Assembly: GCA_965213735.1 (NCBI GenBank)
Contig: CBDCAB010000006.1
Location: 1,922,001 to 1,986,000, forward strand
From: CALDTK01 sp965213735
Lineage (GTDB): Bacteria > Bacteroidota > Bacteroidia > Chitinophagales > Saprospiraceae
Length of the DNA: 64,000 bases
Reading direction: 5' to 3'
Part shown: positions 55,881 to 64,000 of the stretch, one piece after another
How positions within the stretch are numbered: position 1 is the first letter of the stretch
Layout of the letters: the number at the start of each line of letters is the position of its first letter
Translations under genes and position numbers: made by a program
Notes under the pieces: generated by a model
What the model was told of the DNA's origin: nothing
Database searches by the model: none
Seen by the model: only the letters and a program-made list of their open reading frames with translations

Positions 55881-57367
55881 CCCTGTAAGGCTTGACTTTC
55901 GAGAATTTCACGTGCTACTACCTCACCGCTAATCAGGCTGGGTGGCACTCCCGGACCGGGAGTTGTTAGCTGACCGGCATAATACAAACCTTTCACTTTA
56001 GACGACTTCATCTTTGGTTTTAAGAAAGCTGTTTGACGTAAGGTGTTCGCAAGGCCATAGGCATTTCCCTTGTAGGCATTGTAGTCCAATTTGAAGTCGC
56101 TTTCAGCGTAGGATCGCATATATACAATGGATGCCCGAATGTCATCTCCCACCTCTGCTTCGAGTCGTTCCATGATCTGGTTGAAGTAGCGGTCTCGGAG
56201 CTGTTGATCGTCGCCACCTAAATTGGGGGCAGTTGGTATGAGTACAAACATGTTCTCATAGCCCTGAGGTGCAACGCTGCTGTCTGTCTTACTTGGCACA
56301 CAAACGTAAAATAGAGGATTGGAAGGCCACTGCGGAGACTTGTAAATCTCGCGGGCGTGTTGGTCAAATCTCCGATCAAAAAATAAGTTGTGGTGCTTCA
56401 AATTTTTAACTCGCTTGTTGAGCCCGAGGTAGTAAAGTAAACACGAAGGAGCCATCGTTCGGCGGCTCCAGTAGTGCTCGGAGTATTGTCGATGCTGCTC
56501 GGCCAGCAGCTCCTGCTCAACGTGGTGGTAATCAGCAGCCCCAACCACTACATCTGCCTCGTGGGTACCTGCTGTCGTTTGGATCCCGGTCACTGCACCC
56601 TCCGACACCGTTATGTGAGTTACCTCGCTGTTGTATTGAAACTCAACTCCCAAGCCTATAGCGACCTGTACCATTGCCTCGACCATCTTATGCATACCGC
56701 CGAGCGGATACCAGGTGCCTTCGACCAGATCGGCATAGTTCATGAGCGAGTAGAGGGCAGGCGTATCCTCTGGAGTTGCCCCCAGAAACAAGACGGGAAA
56801 TTTTAGAATTTGTCTGAGGCGCTCGTCTCTGAAGTGTTCGTCGACGCAGCTAGCCATATCTCGCAACATGTCGAGTTTAAGAGCGGCTTTGGCTACGCGT
56901 AGATCGGCAAACTCTAATAGGTTATGCCCAGGCTTCTGAACAAATTCGTCCATGCCTACTCGGTACTTGTACTCCGCTTCCGCTAAAAACTGATGAAGCT
57001 TGAGTGAACTGCCTGGTTCGATTGCCTCGAATAAACCATAAAGATCTTCTCGCCTGGCCGGGACATCGACACGGTTGTGCGGACCGAACACCACCCTATA
57101 GCTCGGATCGAGACGAATGAGCTCGTAATGCTCGGCAACACTGGTTCCGAAATTCTCAAAAAACCGCTTGAATACATCGGGCATCCAATACCAAGAGGGC
57201 CCCATATCGAAGGTGAACCCATCAGCTGAAAACTTCCGAGCACGCCCACCTGCCTGATCGTGCTTTTCCACAATGGTGACACGTACACCTGCTTTGGCCA
57301 GGTAGCACGCTGCAGAGAGTCCAGCAAATCCGGCCCCTATAATAACAACGTGTGGAGCTTGGGGCAT
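55877..57367 (-). CDS. crtI: phytoene desaturase (CrtI-type)
   Basis: This FAD-dependent enzyme introduces double bases' worth of unsaturation into phytoene to give coloured carotenoids. The N-terminus has the dinucleotide-binding motif VVIIGAGFAGLSAACYLAKAG followed by EKHDQAGGRARKF. DMGPSWYWMPDVF and the C-terminal GLYYAGQLTTPGPGVPPSL signature of bacterial CrtI proteins are also present. The length of 496 residues is normal. It is first in a crtI-crtB pair; later pathway genes (cyclase, ketolase) are not in the window. Confidence 0.94.
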   Translation of the reverse strand: MPQAPHVVIIGAGFAGLSAACYLAKAGVRVTIVEKHDQAGGRARKFSADGFTFDMGPSWYWMPDVFKRFFENFGTSVAEHYELIRLDPSYRVVFGPHNRVDVPARREDLYGLFEAIEPGSSLKLHQFLAEAEYKYRVGMDEFVQKPGHNLLEFADLRVAKAALKLDMLRDMASCVDEHFRDERLRQILKFPVLFLGATPEDTPALYSLMNYADLVEGTWYPLGGMHKMVEAMVQVAIGLGVEFQYNSEVTHITVSEGAVTGIQTTAGTHEADVVVGAADYHHVEQELLAEQHRQYSEHYWSRRTMAPSCLLYYLGLNKRVKNLKHHNLFFDRRFDQHAREIYKSPQWPSNPLFYVCVPSKTDSSVAPQGYENMFVLIPTAPNLGGDDQQLRDRYFNQIMERLEAEVGDDIRASIVYMRSYAESDFKLDYNAYKGNAYGLANTLRQTAFLKPKMKSSKVKGLYYAGQLTTPGPGVPPSLISGEVVAREILESQALQG

Positions 57368-57502
57368 TGGCGACTGTAGCTTCTCTGTGGGCTAGGGGGT
57401 GCAAATAGTCCTCGTGACCATTTCCAACACAATCAAACATTTAACGCCCGCAAAGTTTTGGGCTTGGTAGCATAGTCAGTCTGAGAAAGTGCTTCACGCT
57501 AA

Positions 57503-57904
57503 TCAGTCCTGTGGAAGCTTCTCATATTCCGTGTATCCGCCTTTCATATCGGAAACCGATCTAAATCCTGCATCCTGCAAAACTTTAGCCGCGGCGGCAC
57601 TCCTGCCTCCAGCCTGACAATACACGTAAACGGATTTTGTGGTGTCGAGTGCCCTGAGGTTTTGGCGAAAGCTGGAAGAGCGATAATCTATATTAATGGC
57701 TCCCGGTAAGGCTCCTCTGTCAAACTCATCTGGTGTGCGGCAATCAATCAGGTACGCAGCTGCTGAATCCTGTCGGTACTCGGCAACGAAGCGCTGGGGC
57801 TCGAGCAAGTGTACAGCATCATTTGCCTGAGATGGGGCTTGTGTGCACGACAACCCAAAAAGCAATACAAAACAGAGGCAACAGAGCCCGAAAAGCATCC
57901 GCAT
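57503..57904 (-). CDS. rhodanese-domain lipoprotein
   Basis: A 133-residue predicted lipoprotein starting at ATG 57904 (MRMLFGLCCL), with a lipobox ending LFGLSC and Cys20 as the lipidated residue; the TTG three codons upstream is less likely. A single rhodanese domain follows: AYLIDCRTPDEFDRGALPGA, then YVYCQAGGRSAAAAKVL with the active-site Cys, and MKGGYTEYEKL. It may carry sulfur or act in thiol redox chemistry in the periplasm; the partner is unknown. Copy 12 of the 14-mer is read here as SFRQNL. Confidence 0.88.
   Translation of the reverse strand: MRMLFGLCCLCFVLLFGLSCTQAPSQANDAVHLLEPQRFVAEYRQDSAAAYLIDCRTPDEFDRGALPGAINIDYRSSSFRQNLRALDTTKSVYVYCQAGGRSAAAAKVLQDAGFRSVSDMKGGYTEYEKLPQD
57659..57672 (+). 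repeat. iterated 14-mer, copy 12
   Basis: Exact match followed by T, antisense in the rhodanese gene; the coding strand reads FRQNL, a fourth reading. Confidence 0.85.
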
Positions 57905-57922
57905 AGAGGACAATTAAGTGCT

Positions 57923-57960
57923 ATAAAAAAATCCCGCACCAACCTGAGTCAGTGCGGGAC
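57923..57960 (-). terminator. terminator of the ribosomal protein S1 gene
   Basis: GTCCCGCAC pairs with GTGCGGGAT across a 12-base loop, and on the minus strand a run of T residues follows (57923-57928). It lies 27 bases after the rpsA stop. Confidence 0.88.
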
Positions 57961-57966
57961 CTTGTT

Positions 57967-57980
57967 GTTTTGGCGAAAGC
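57967..57980 (+). repeat. iterated 14-mer, copy 13
   Basis: Exact match followed by T, intergenic, between the rpsA stop codon and its terminator hairpin. Confidence 0.85.
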
Positions 57981-57986
57981 TGTAGC

Positions 57987-60002
57987 CTACTCCTCTTCGG
58001 AAGAATCTTCATCGCCCTGCCCGCCGAGTTGCTCGCGCAACTGGCTGAGCGCGTCGAGATCACCAAGGGTAGCACGCTCCACGTTTTGCGCTTGACGGCG
58101 AACGACGCGGCGAACTTCATCGCGCTCTTCCTTCTCCACCTTACGCTCTTCGTTGCGGGCATCGCGCTTCATAGAATCGACCACGCGGCTGTGGCTGACC
58201 ATGATTCGCTTATCGTCGCGGTTGAACTCGATAACCTTGACCTGGAGCGTCTCATCGACCTCGGCCATAGTATTGTCTTCCTTGCGCATGTGCTTGAGCG
58301 GTGCAAAAGCCTCCAAGCCGTACGGCAGCTGCAGGATTGCCACGCGGTCGTCCTTACGCAGCACAGTTGCTTCGTGGAAAGAACCTTCTGGGAAAACCTG
58401 AGCAAATGTGTCCCAAGGGTTCTCTTCGAGTTGCTTAACTCCCAGGCTGATCTTGCGGTTGTTGCCATCCACGTTGAGCACCATGACGTCGATTTCCTCG
58501 CCCGTTTTAGTGAATTCACTCGGGTGATTGAAACGCTTCGTCCAACTCAAATCCGAGATGTGCACCATGCCACCGATGCCTTCTTCCAATTCGACGAATA
58601 CGCCGTAAGGAGTAAGATTTTTGACGGTAACGGTGTGGCGCGAGCCCTCCGGATAGGTGGTAAATACCTTCTCCCAAGGATCTTCTTGCAGCTGCTTGAT
58701 CGACAGTGACATCTTCCGCTCTTCGAGGTCGATAGCCACAACTTTCGCTTCTACAGTGGAATCTGTGGTGAAGTAGTCGCGTGCATTAACAGGCTGGTTG
58801 CTCCAGGTAACTTCTGAAACGTGGATGAGTCCTTCGACACCAGGCTTGATCTCGAGAAATGCACCGTAGTCTTCGACGTTGACGATGCGACCAGAGACTG
58901 TTGAGCCTTCCTTGACTTCGTCGCCAATCGTGTCCCAAGGGTGAGACATGAGTTGCTTGAGGCCGAGGGAAATGCGCTTCTTGTTTTCGTCGAAGTCGAG
59001 TACGGCGACATTGAGCTTTTCGCCCACTTCGAGGACTTCACTTGGGTGCTTGATACGTCCCCAGCTGATGTCGGTGATGTAGAGCAGACCATCCACCCCA
59101 CCGAGGTCGAGGAAGGCTCCAAAGTCGGTGATGTTTTTGACGATACCTTCGAGCACCTGACCTTTTTCGAGGCTGGCGATGATGGCTTCGCGCTGCTCGG
59201 CGAGGTCGCTTTCGATAAGCGCCTTGTGCGAGACGACGGCGTTCTTGATGGTCTCGTTGATCTTGACAACCTTGAACTCCATCGTGCGGCCCACGTAATG
59301 GTCGAAATCGGTTACGGTTTTGATGTCAATTTGCGAGCCTGGTAAGAAGGTCTCCAGTCCACCGGCATCGACGATGAGTCCACCTTTGGTTTTCGAGATA
59401 ACAGTACCGCGAATGACGGTTCCGTTCTTGTAGGAATCGACAATACGATCCCATGCACGCAGGAGCTTGGCTTTGCGCCGGCTAAGGACGAGTTGGCCGC
59501 GATCGTCTTCGAGTTCTTCGACGTAGACTTCTACAGAATCGCCGATCGTAAGGTCGGGCTGGTCGCGAAATTCGGACTTGCCTACCAGTCCGTCAGACTT
59601 GTAGTTGATATCAAGGACGTAGTCACCGGCTTGCTCAGCCTTTATGACTCCTTTAATGATTTCGTATTCTTGAACTGCGGTAAGTGAGCCATCGACTTGT
59701 TTGGTCATGGACGCACGCTCTGCGGCGGAGTAGCGGTTGCTTGCTTTGTTGCCGAGATCCCAGTTGAAGTCGTCGTGCGCGTGAGCTTCGGTGTCTTCTT
59801 CTTCGAAGAGATTAACCTCTTCCTCATCATCGTCTTCGTCGTCGTCGGTGGTTTGATCCTCGATTTGGTCGAGATTTCGGCGGACAACGGAGCGATCTTC
59901 TTGCTCGGAGACAACAGTTACGCCTTGTTTGCCTTTGACTGCTTGGACAGCATCGTCTTGGTTTTCGGCGTCGTCTTGGGGGGTGTTTTCCTCTGCTGAC
60001 AT
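57987..60002 (-). CDS. rpsA: 30S ribosomal protein S1
   Basis: S1 binds mRNA at the 30S subunit and helps start translation, which matters in Bacteroidota because strong Shine-Dalgarno sites are rare. I use ATG 60002 (MSAEENTPQDDAENQ), giving 671 residues; longer in-frame codons upstream run through the heptad repeat and past a promoter-like box. After a ~130-residue acidic N-terminal extension, six S1 motifs are visible: DGLVGKSEF, GGLIVDAGGLETFLP, FGAFLDLGGVDGLLYITDISW, YGAFLEIKPGVEGLIHVSEVTW, YGVFVELEEGIGGMVHISDLSW and VAILQLPYGLEAFAP. The tail is acidic (GDEDSSEEE). Confidence 0.95.
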   Translation of the reverse strand: MSAEENTPQDDAENQDDAVQAVKGKQGVTVVSEQEDRSVVRRNLDQIEDQTTDDDEDDDEEEVNLFEEEDTEAHAHDDFNWDLGNKASNRYSAAERASMTKQVDGSLTAVQEYEIIKGVIKAEQAGDYVLDINYKSDGLVGKSEFRDQPDLTIGDSVEVYVEELEDDRGQLVLSRRKAKLLRAWDRIVDSYKNGTVIRGTVISKTKGGLIVDAGGLETFLPGSQIDIKTVTDFDHYVGRTMEFKVVKINETIKNAVVSHKALIESDLAEQREAIIASLEKGQVLEGIVKNITDFGAFLDLGGVDGLLYITDISWGRIKHPSEVLEVGEKLNVAVLDFDENKKRISLGLKQLMSHPWDTIGDEVKEGSTVSGRIVNVEDYGAFLEIKPGVEGLIHVSEVTWSNQPVNARDYFTTDSTVEAKVVAIDLEERKMSLSIKQLQEDPWEKVFTTYPEGSRHTVTVKNLTPYGVFVELEEGIGGMVHISDLSWTKRFNHPSEFTKTGEEIDVMVLNVDGNNRKISLGVKQLEENPWDTFAQVFPEGSFHEATVLRKDDRVAILQLPYGLEAFAPLKHMRKEDNTMAEVDETLQVKVIEFNRDDKRIMVSHSRVVDSMKRDARNEERKVEKEERDEVRRVVRRQAQNVERATLGDLDALSQLREQLGGQGDEDSSEEE

Positions 60003-60061
60003 ACAGGGGATGGTTTTGTAGGGCCACTTTCGTGAAAACCCAGGGTGAGTGAAATAGCGCG

Positions 60062-60069
60062 CAAAGGTA
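60062..60069 (-). promoter_or_regulatory. candidate -7 promoter element for rpsA
   Basis: On the minus strand TACCTTTG matches TAnnTTTG, 60 bases upstream of the rpsA ATG. The nearest TTTTG (from 60097) is slightly far for a -33 element. Confidence 0.5.
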
Positions 60070-60107
60070 CTCCGAATCTTATAATTTAATGGCGCAAAAT
60101 ATTTGTT

Positions 60108-60156
60108 TGGGTGCTGGGTGCTGGGTGCTGGGGGCTGGGAGCTGGGGGCTGGGCAG
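60108..60156. repeat. heptad microsatellite with G-runs
   Basis: Seven consecutive 7-base units: gggtgct three times, then gggggct, gggagct, gggggct and gggcag. The G-runs separated by four bases could form a G-quadruplex on the plus strand. It lies in the 182-bp gap between the divergent rpsA and DinB-like genes. Confidence 0.75.
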
Positions 60157-60184
60157 TACATTCGCTGCCAAACGTAAACGTGTG

Positions 60185-60667
60185 ATGACTGAGGCATCTC
60201 CAACCGTACTCGACAGCAGGCAATTCTTAGCTCATTGGATGGGGCACCGCGCGCTGACTCGGAAAGTAATTGCTGCCTTTCCCAGCGATGAAGCCTTTAA
60301 CAGTTACAGCATTGGTGGCATGCGACCCTTTAGTGCTTTAGTAGCTGAGTTGCTGATGATGACTGTCCCCACTTTAGAAGGCGTTATTGATGGCAACTGG
60401 AAGATGGCAGACACGCCAGAACTCGGCAGCATTGATGATGCGCTCGAGCAGTTCGATGCTGATACCGCGGCTCTAGCACAGCGCTTACCGGAGATTCCAG
60501 CAGCACGCTGGCATGAGGTAGAGACGGCATTTGGTCAGTGGAAAATGCCGGTAAACCAGCTGTTCCTCTACCTACTCGAAAATGAGATTCATCATCGTGG
60601 GCAGGGTTATGTCTACTTGCGCGCCCTTGATGTAGACCCTGTGCCCAACTTTGGTCAGCGCGAGTGA
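60185..60667 (+). CDS. DinB-superfamily protein
   Basis: A 160-residue cytoplasmic protein starting at ATG 60185 (MTEASPTVL); upstream in-frame codons translate the heptad repeat. The four-helix pattern and the C-terminal LFLYLLENEIHHRGQGYVYLRALD with its metal-type His pair (EIHHRGQ) match the DinB/YfiT-like fold. An earlier helix carrying the third expected histidine position (FSALVAELLMM) appears altered, so metal binding is uncertain. Members act in thiol transfer or have unknown roles. Divergent from rpsA. Confidence 0.8.
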   Translation: MTEASPTVLDSRQFLAHWMGHRALTRKVIAAFPSDEAFNSYSIGGMRPFSALVAELLMMTVPTLEGVIDGNWKMADTPELGSIDDALEQFDADTAALAQRLPEIPAARWHEVETAFGQWKMPVNQLFLYLLENEIHHRGQGYVYLRALDVDPVPNFGQRE

Positions 60668-60894
60668 AGCTAGTCTGATCGGAACTTTGTGGTCAGGCTG
60701 GTAGAGAGGGGTTTGGCTAAGAGCTTGGCGATGGGGAGGGGTAGAGGTATTTGAACGCGAGGCGAAAGCTCTCCAGGTGTAGCCGAGGCGCAATGACTTC
60801 ATAGGTCAGCACTACCGACTTGTGTGAGGAAAAAGCATAGGCAGCTCCCGCTGGTGCGATATTTGGATGTAGGTGCTACAAAGACTACCCTACG

Positions 60895-62844
60895 GTGCAA
60901 TTGATCATCTATATATCTACCTCCCTGGTTCTATTGTGGAGCGTCCTGCCCGCGCTCACGGTGAGCAAGCCTATTGCGGCGCCGCAGTCTGGTGCGGCGC
61001 GTATAGCTTCAGCGAGCGCCGAGCAAGGATTTTGCGGGACTGCGAATATTTCGGCAGTGGTAAAGCAACAGTTTGCCAGCTCCTCAGAATCTGCTGCCTT
61101 CACGGCATTTGTTGAACCCACTTGGACGGAAGCAGCCGCTGCGTATGGAATCGATGTTGGCGGTCGCAAGGAGGGAGGTCTGAGCTTTTATGATTTCGAC
61201 AATGACGGCGACCTCGATCTACTCGTAAACACCTTCGACACCACTTATAACTCGCGTCTACTGCAGCGCATGTCGAACGGAACTTACCAAGACGTCACTG
61301 CAAGCCTCGCCCCTGGCTTGCTGGTGCAAAGACGCGAACGATCGGTGGTGTGGGGCGATCTGAACAACGATGGATATGTTGATTTTGTCCGCAATACAGG
61401 AGACTTTCTTCCTGGAGCGGGCATAGAAATTTATTTTCAGCATCCAGCCACCTCAAGATTTGGAAATGGATTAGGGGGTACCGTGCCGATTGGCGTTGGA
61501 GAAAACGCGAGCTACGATGTATATGTCAAAGATGGCATGAACACCGAAGGCCTTGGCTTGGCAGATTTTGATGGAGACGGGGATTTAGATATTATATTTG
61601 ATAATCATGATTATGGCATAGATGTACTGCGCAATAATCTTATTGATCATAATTCTGGTGCTCGAACCGGTTTGACCAGCACCAAGATGTTTGAGCATGC
61701 TACACCTAGAAACGGCAACAGTGTCGTATTGGGCCTCAATCAAGTAGCAGTAGATGGAGATTACGGGGCTTTTGTTGACATCAACGACGATGGGTGGATA
61801 GATATCTTTATGAGGAAAAGAGATCAGAATGATTTCTTTCTCAACATCGGAGGCAGCTTTAGCAACGGGCAAGACTTAGGCCAAGCGTTTAACCATATGA
61901 AAGGTTCTAATGCGATATATGATTTCGACAACGACGGAGACTTCGATATATTTTGGACAGAAAATGGTGACAACCAGATCTTCAGGAATGATCTTGGAAC
62001 GTGGGTACCACTGGGCAGCAGCGGTAGCACCAACATCCCCACGAGCTTCACTTCTACCATTACCGAGGCTGCCGGAGGTGATTATGACAACGATGGAGAT
62101 GTAGATCTGCTATTGGTAGGCAATAATCGAAGCTTTTTGTTCAAAAATTTACTAAACGACCCTTTATTGGGTGCAGATGTCGGCACACCCATGACCTTTG
62201 AGTTAGTAGACTCGGAGTATTTTAATCGATGGAAGAAAGGGTTTGCTGCTCAATTTATTGATATTGATGACGACGGCGATCTCGACATTTACATTAACAC
62301 CAACACTGGGAACAGATTATTCCTCAACGGATTATACAGCGCAAGTACACCTGCCAACGATATAAATTGCATAAGAGTTCGGACTTGGGATGATCGCGCT
62401 GCCTACATGGACAGCGGTACCGAGCGTCCTGCTCTGGGCACAACAGTGCTTCTTACTGATTGTGAAGGTGTGGTGCTATCAGGCATGCGCGAAGTATCTG
62501 GAGGCAACAGCCGCGGGACACAAAATCCTCACGATGTCCACTTTGGCCTTACTCACGGTCGCAATTACAATTATCAAATTGTGGTCAAGTATCCAGCCTT
62601 TCGACTAGCAAATGGCAGCATACTTCGCACCGTCATCCGCAAAACATTTAATCCTGCCGAACACGGAGCTACAATACCTGTACTGGAATTTAGACCCGAT
62701 GATCCTAGTATAGCTTGCCTTGCAGTATCTGAAGATTGTAGTAACGGAATAGATGACGATGGTGATGGACTTATTGATTGCGCTGACGACGATTGCCCTA
62801 TGATGTCGATTGAGCACAGAATACAACAGGTAAAGAGCAGCTAA
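60895..62844 (+). CDS. FG-GAP/VCBS repeat protein with UnbV-like domain and MopE-type motif
   Basis: A 649-residue exported protein; GTG 60895 starts a hydrophobic signal-like segment (IIYISTSLVLLWSVLPAL). Seven FG-GAP/VCBS loops follow (YDFDNDGDLDLLVN, ADFDGDGDLDIIFD, FVDINDDGWIDIFM and others). A C-terminal ASPIC/UnbV-like domain comes next (TTVLLTDCEGVVLSGMREVSGG, VHFGLTHGRNYNYQIVVKYP). It ends just after a MopE-type calcium motif (NGIDDDGDGLIDCADDDCP); in relatives this motif is usually followed by more protein, and no T9SS sorting domain is present, so the gene may be shortened. The TAA at 62842-62844 shares a base with the ATG of the next gene, implying coupling. Confidence 0.8.
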   Translation: MQLIIYISTSLVLLWSVLPALTVSKPIAAPQSGAARIASASAEQGFCGTANISAVVKQQFASSSESAAFTAFVEPTWTEAAAAYGIDVGGRKEGGLSFYDFDNDGDLDLLVNTFDTTYNSRLLQRMSNGTYQDVTASLAPGLLVQRRERSVVWGDLNNDGYVDFVRNTGDFLPGAGIEIYFQHPATSRFGNGLGGTVPIGVGENASYDVYVKDGMNTEGLGLADFDGDGDLDIIFDNHDYGIDVLRNNLIDHNSGARTGLTSTKMFEHATPRNGNSVVLGLNQVAVDGDYGAFVDINDDGWIDIFMRKRDQNDFFLNIGGSFSNGQDLGQAFNHMKGSNAIYDFDNDGDFDIFWTENGDNQIFRNDLGTWVPLGSSGSTNIPTSFTSTITEAAGGDYDNDGDVDLLLVGNNRSFLFKNLLNDPLLGADVGTPMTFELVDSEYFNRWKKGFAAQFIDIDDDGDLDIYINTNTGNRLFLNGLYSASTPANDINCIRVRTWDDRAAYMDSGTERPALGTTVLLTDCEGVVLSGMREVSGGNSRGTQNPHDVHFGLTHGRNYNYQIVVKYPAFRLANGSILRTVIRKTFNPAEHGATIPVLEFRPDDPSIACLAVSEDCSNGIDDDGDGLIDCADDDCPMMSIEHRIQQVKSS

Positions 62845-64000
62845 TGTGTATTTACCGATGCTTAAATTCTCTCTTCTCCACGAGCACTTGCGTTTTATTA
62901 ATCACGCTGTGGTGCTTGTTTAGCACTACTAATCTTTCTGCTCAAATTGCCGATGGCTACAGCACCTATTTTGGCGGAAGCGGTATAGAAGCTATGGGCG
63001 GAGTAGCAACTACTGCCGACGGCACGAGCTTCTATTTTGGCACCACTGCCTCTACTGATTATCCTTCCACGAGCGGAGCGATGCAACGATACAGTGCTGG
63101 GGGCACCGATGCCGTGCTAACGGCAATCGACAAGAACGGCCAGGTAAAGTGGTCGACCTATATCGGCCAAACTGGAGAAGAAGCCGACGCACTTGGTATC
63201 GCTGTCACACCCGATGATCGATTTATCTACTTCGCCTTTTCTACGCGCGCATCAAGCTTTCCCGGATATATCGGACCTCAGTCTGCACAAGCAACTTCAG
63301 GGGGCGGTGTAGAGACAGTAGTTATCAAATTGCGCCGCAACGGCGCGCCTGTGTGGGGTACTTTCCTGGGCGGTAGCGGGATTGACCGACCTCGCAGTGT
63401 GTCAGCTACAGCCGATGGCGGTGTTCTCATCACTGGCCTCACAACTAGTGCAGATTTTCCGGTACTACAAGCACCAGATCCTACTTATGCGGGCAACACA
63501 GATGGATTTATTACCCACCTTTCAGGCAGCGGAATCTTACTAACCAGCACCTATGTAGGCGGCAGCGGGCAAGATGTTGTTCATGATGCCGAACTCTCAC
63601 CAGATGGCACCCTAGCCGCCGTGGGGATCAGCAATACACCAGGTTGGCTCGGCTCCCCAAGCCGACCTTACGGAGGTGGTACCGACGTGTTTATCGTAGC
63701 TGCGCGATCAGCACAACTTATCTTCAGCAGCTGGATAGGGGGTTCGGGAGACGAAGGCCTTTTGACCCCGCCCCGCCTGGCTATTGATCAACAAAGCAGC
63801 TACTTTGTGAGTGGATCGACGAATAGCTCAGACTTTCCTACCCTAAATGCAGTTCAAAGTGCATTGGCGGGGAGCAATGATGGATTTATTTCTGCTTTTA
63901 ATGCAGCGGGAGAACCTAGCTGGTCGACCTATCTCGGAGGAACACAAGATGACGGCATCAGCAGCATCCAAAGCTATAACGGTCTGCTATGGGTTGGTGG
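62844..64000 (+). CDS. SBBP-repeat secreted protein (partial, runs off the window)
   Basis: An open frame from ATG 62844 (MCIYRCLNSLFSTSTCVLL) to the end of the window without a stop. The first ~37 residues are a signal peptide (ITLWCLFSTTNLSAQ). The mature part consists of SBBP beta-propeller repeats, each with STYxGGSGxD-like and TDAxxxxxxxxG-like motifs: YSTYFGGSGIEAMGG, WSTYIGQTGEEADA, WGTFLGGSGIDRPRS, TSTYVGGSGQDVVHD, FSSWIGGSGDEGLL, WSTYLGGTQDDG. The missing 3' part probably carries a T9SS sorting domain, as in relatives. Its start overlaps the stop of the preceding gene by one base. Confidence 0.85.
   Translation, partial: MCIYRCLNSLFSTSTCVLLITLWCLFSTTNLSAQIADGYSTYFGGSGIEAMGGVATTADGTSFYFGTTASTDYPSTSGAMQRYSAGGTDAVLTAIDKNGQVKWSTYIGQTGEEADALGIAVTPDDRFIYFAFSTRASSFPGYIGPQSAQATSGGGVETVVIKLRRNGAPVWGTFLGGSGIDRPRSVSATADGGVLITGLTTSADFPVLQAPDPTYAGNTDGFITHLSGSGILLTSTYVGGSGQDVVHDAELSPDGTLAAVGISNTPGWLGSPSRPYGGGTDVFIVAARSAQLIFSSWIGGSGDEGLLTPPRLAIDQQSSYFVSGSTNSSDFPTLNAVQSALAGSNDGFISAFNAAGEPSWSTYLGGTQDDGISSIQSYNGLLWVG

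Noticed and set aside
62968..62981. ATTTTGGCGGAAGC as a copy of the word
   Set aside because: It has two mismatches and encodes the YFGGSG motif required by SBBP repeats, so protein constraint explains it.

Overview
The window looks like chromosomal DNA of a free-living member of the Bacteroidota, probably a Saprospiria/Lewinella-type bacterium. The evidence is several very large secreted proteins with type IX secretion (T9SS) C-terminal sorting domains of both type A and type B, a PorP/SprF channel with an OmpA/PD40 partner and a SprB-repeat protein, candidate promoters with the Bacteroidota TAnnTTTG box, and a crtI-crtB carotenoid pair. Placement below the phylum is inference; no alignment was run.

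Layout. 1-712: heptad microsatellite, a perfect 24-bp palindrome and an array of ~144-bp tandem repeats, with no gene. 0.8-2.4 kb: RNase HI, peptide deformylase, RuvX. 2.5-15 kb: a giant T9SS surface protein preceded by a small secreted protein, a second related surface protein, and a short MutA-like protein. 15.9-26.3 kb: a housekeeping block (IscS, A-type Fe-S carrier, DUF1415, YihY/BrkB, topoisomerase IB, polysaccharide-deacetylase-like protein, LipA, alkaline phosphatase, DprA). 26.4-38.2 kb: a T9SS type B surface cluster (large adhesin, PorP/SprF, OmpA/PD40, SprB-repeat protein). 38.4-42.5 kb: esterase, leucyl aminopeptidase, ATP-grasp protein, small membrane protein. 42.5-43.0 kb: three copies of a ~100-bp inverted-repeat element. 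43.2-46.8 kb: a 21-repeat FG-GAP/VCBS protein. 47.1-52.7 kb: a complete rRNA operon on the minus strand (16S, tRNA-Ala, tRNA-Ile, 23S, 5S) with an unusual spacer. 53.2-60.0 kb: a T9SS protein, a decayed T9SS tail, crtB, crtI, a rhodanese lipoprotein and ribosomal protein S1. 60.2-64.0 kb: DinB-like protein, an FG-GAP/UnbV protein and the start of an SBBP-repeat protein that runs off the window.

The most striking signal is a 14-base word, GTTTTGGCGAAAGC, present 13 times exactly in 64 kb on both strands (about 0.0005 expected for a random 14-mer). It occurs in several reading frames inside unrelated genes and in intergenic DNA. It is absent from the rRNA operon and from most of the large surface-protein genes. 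This pattern resembles the DNA uptake sequences of Neisseria and Haemophilus or the HIP1 repeat of cyanobacteria, and the window also carries dprA, a transformation gene. I know of no description of such a sequence in this group; its function here is inference.
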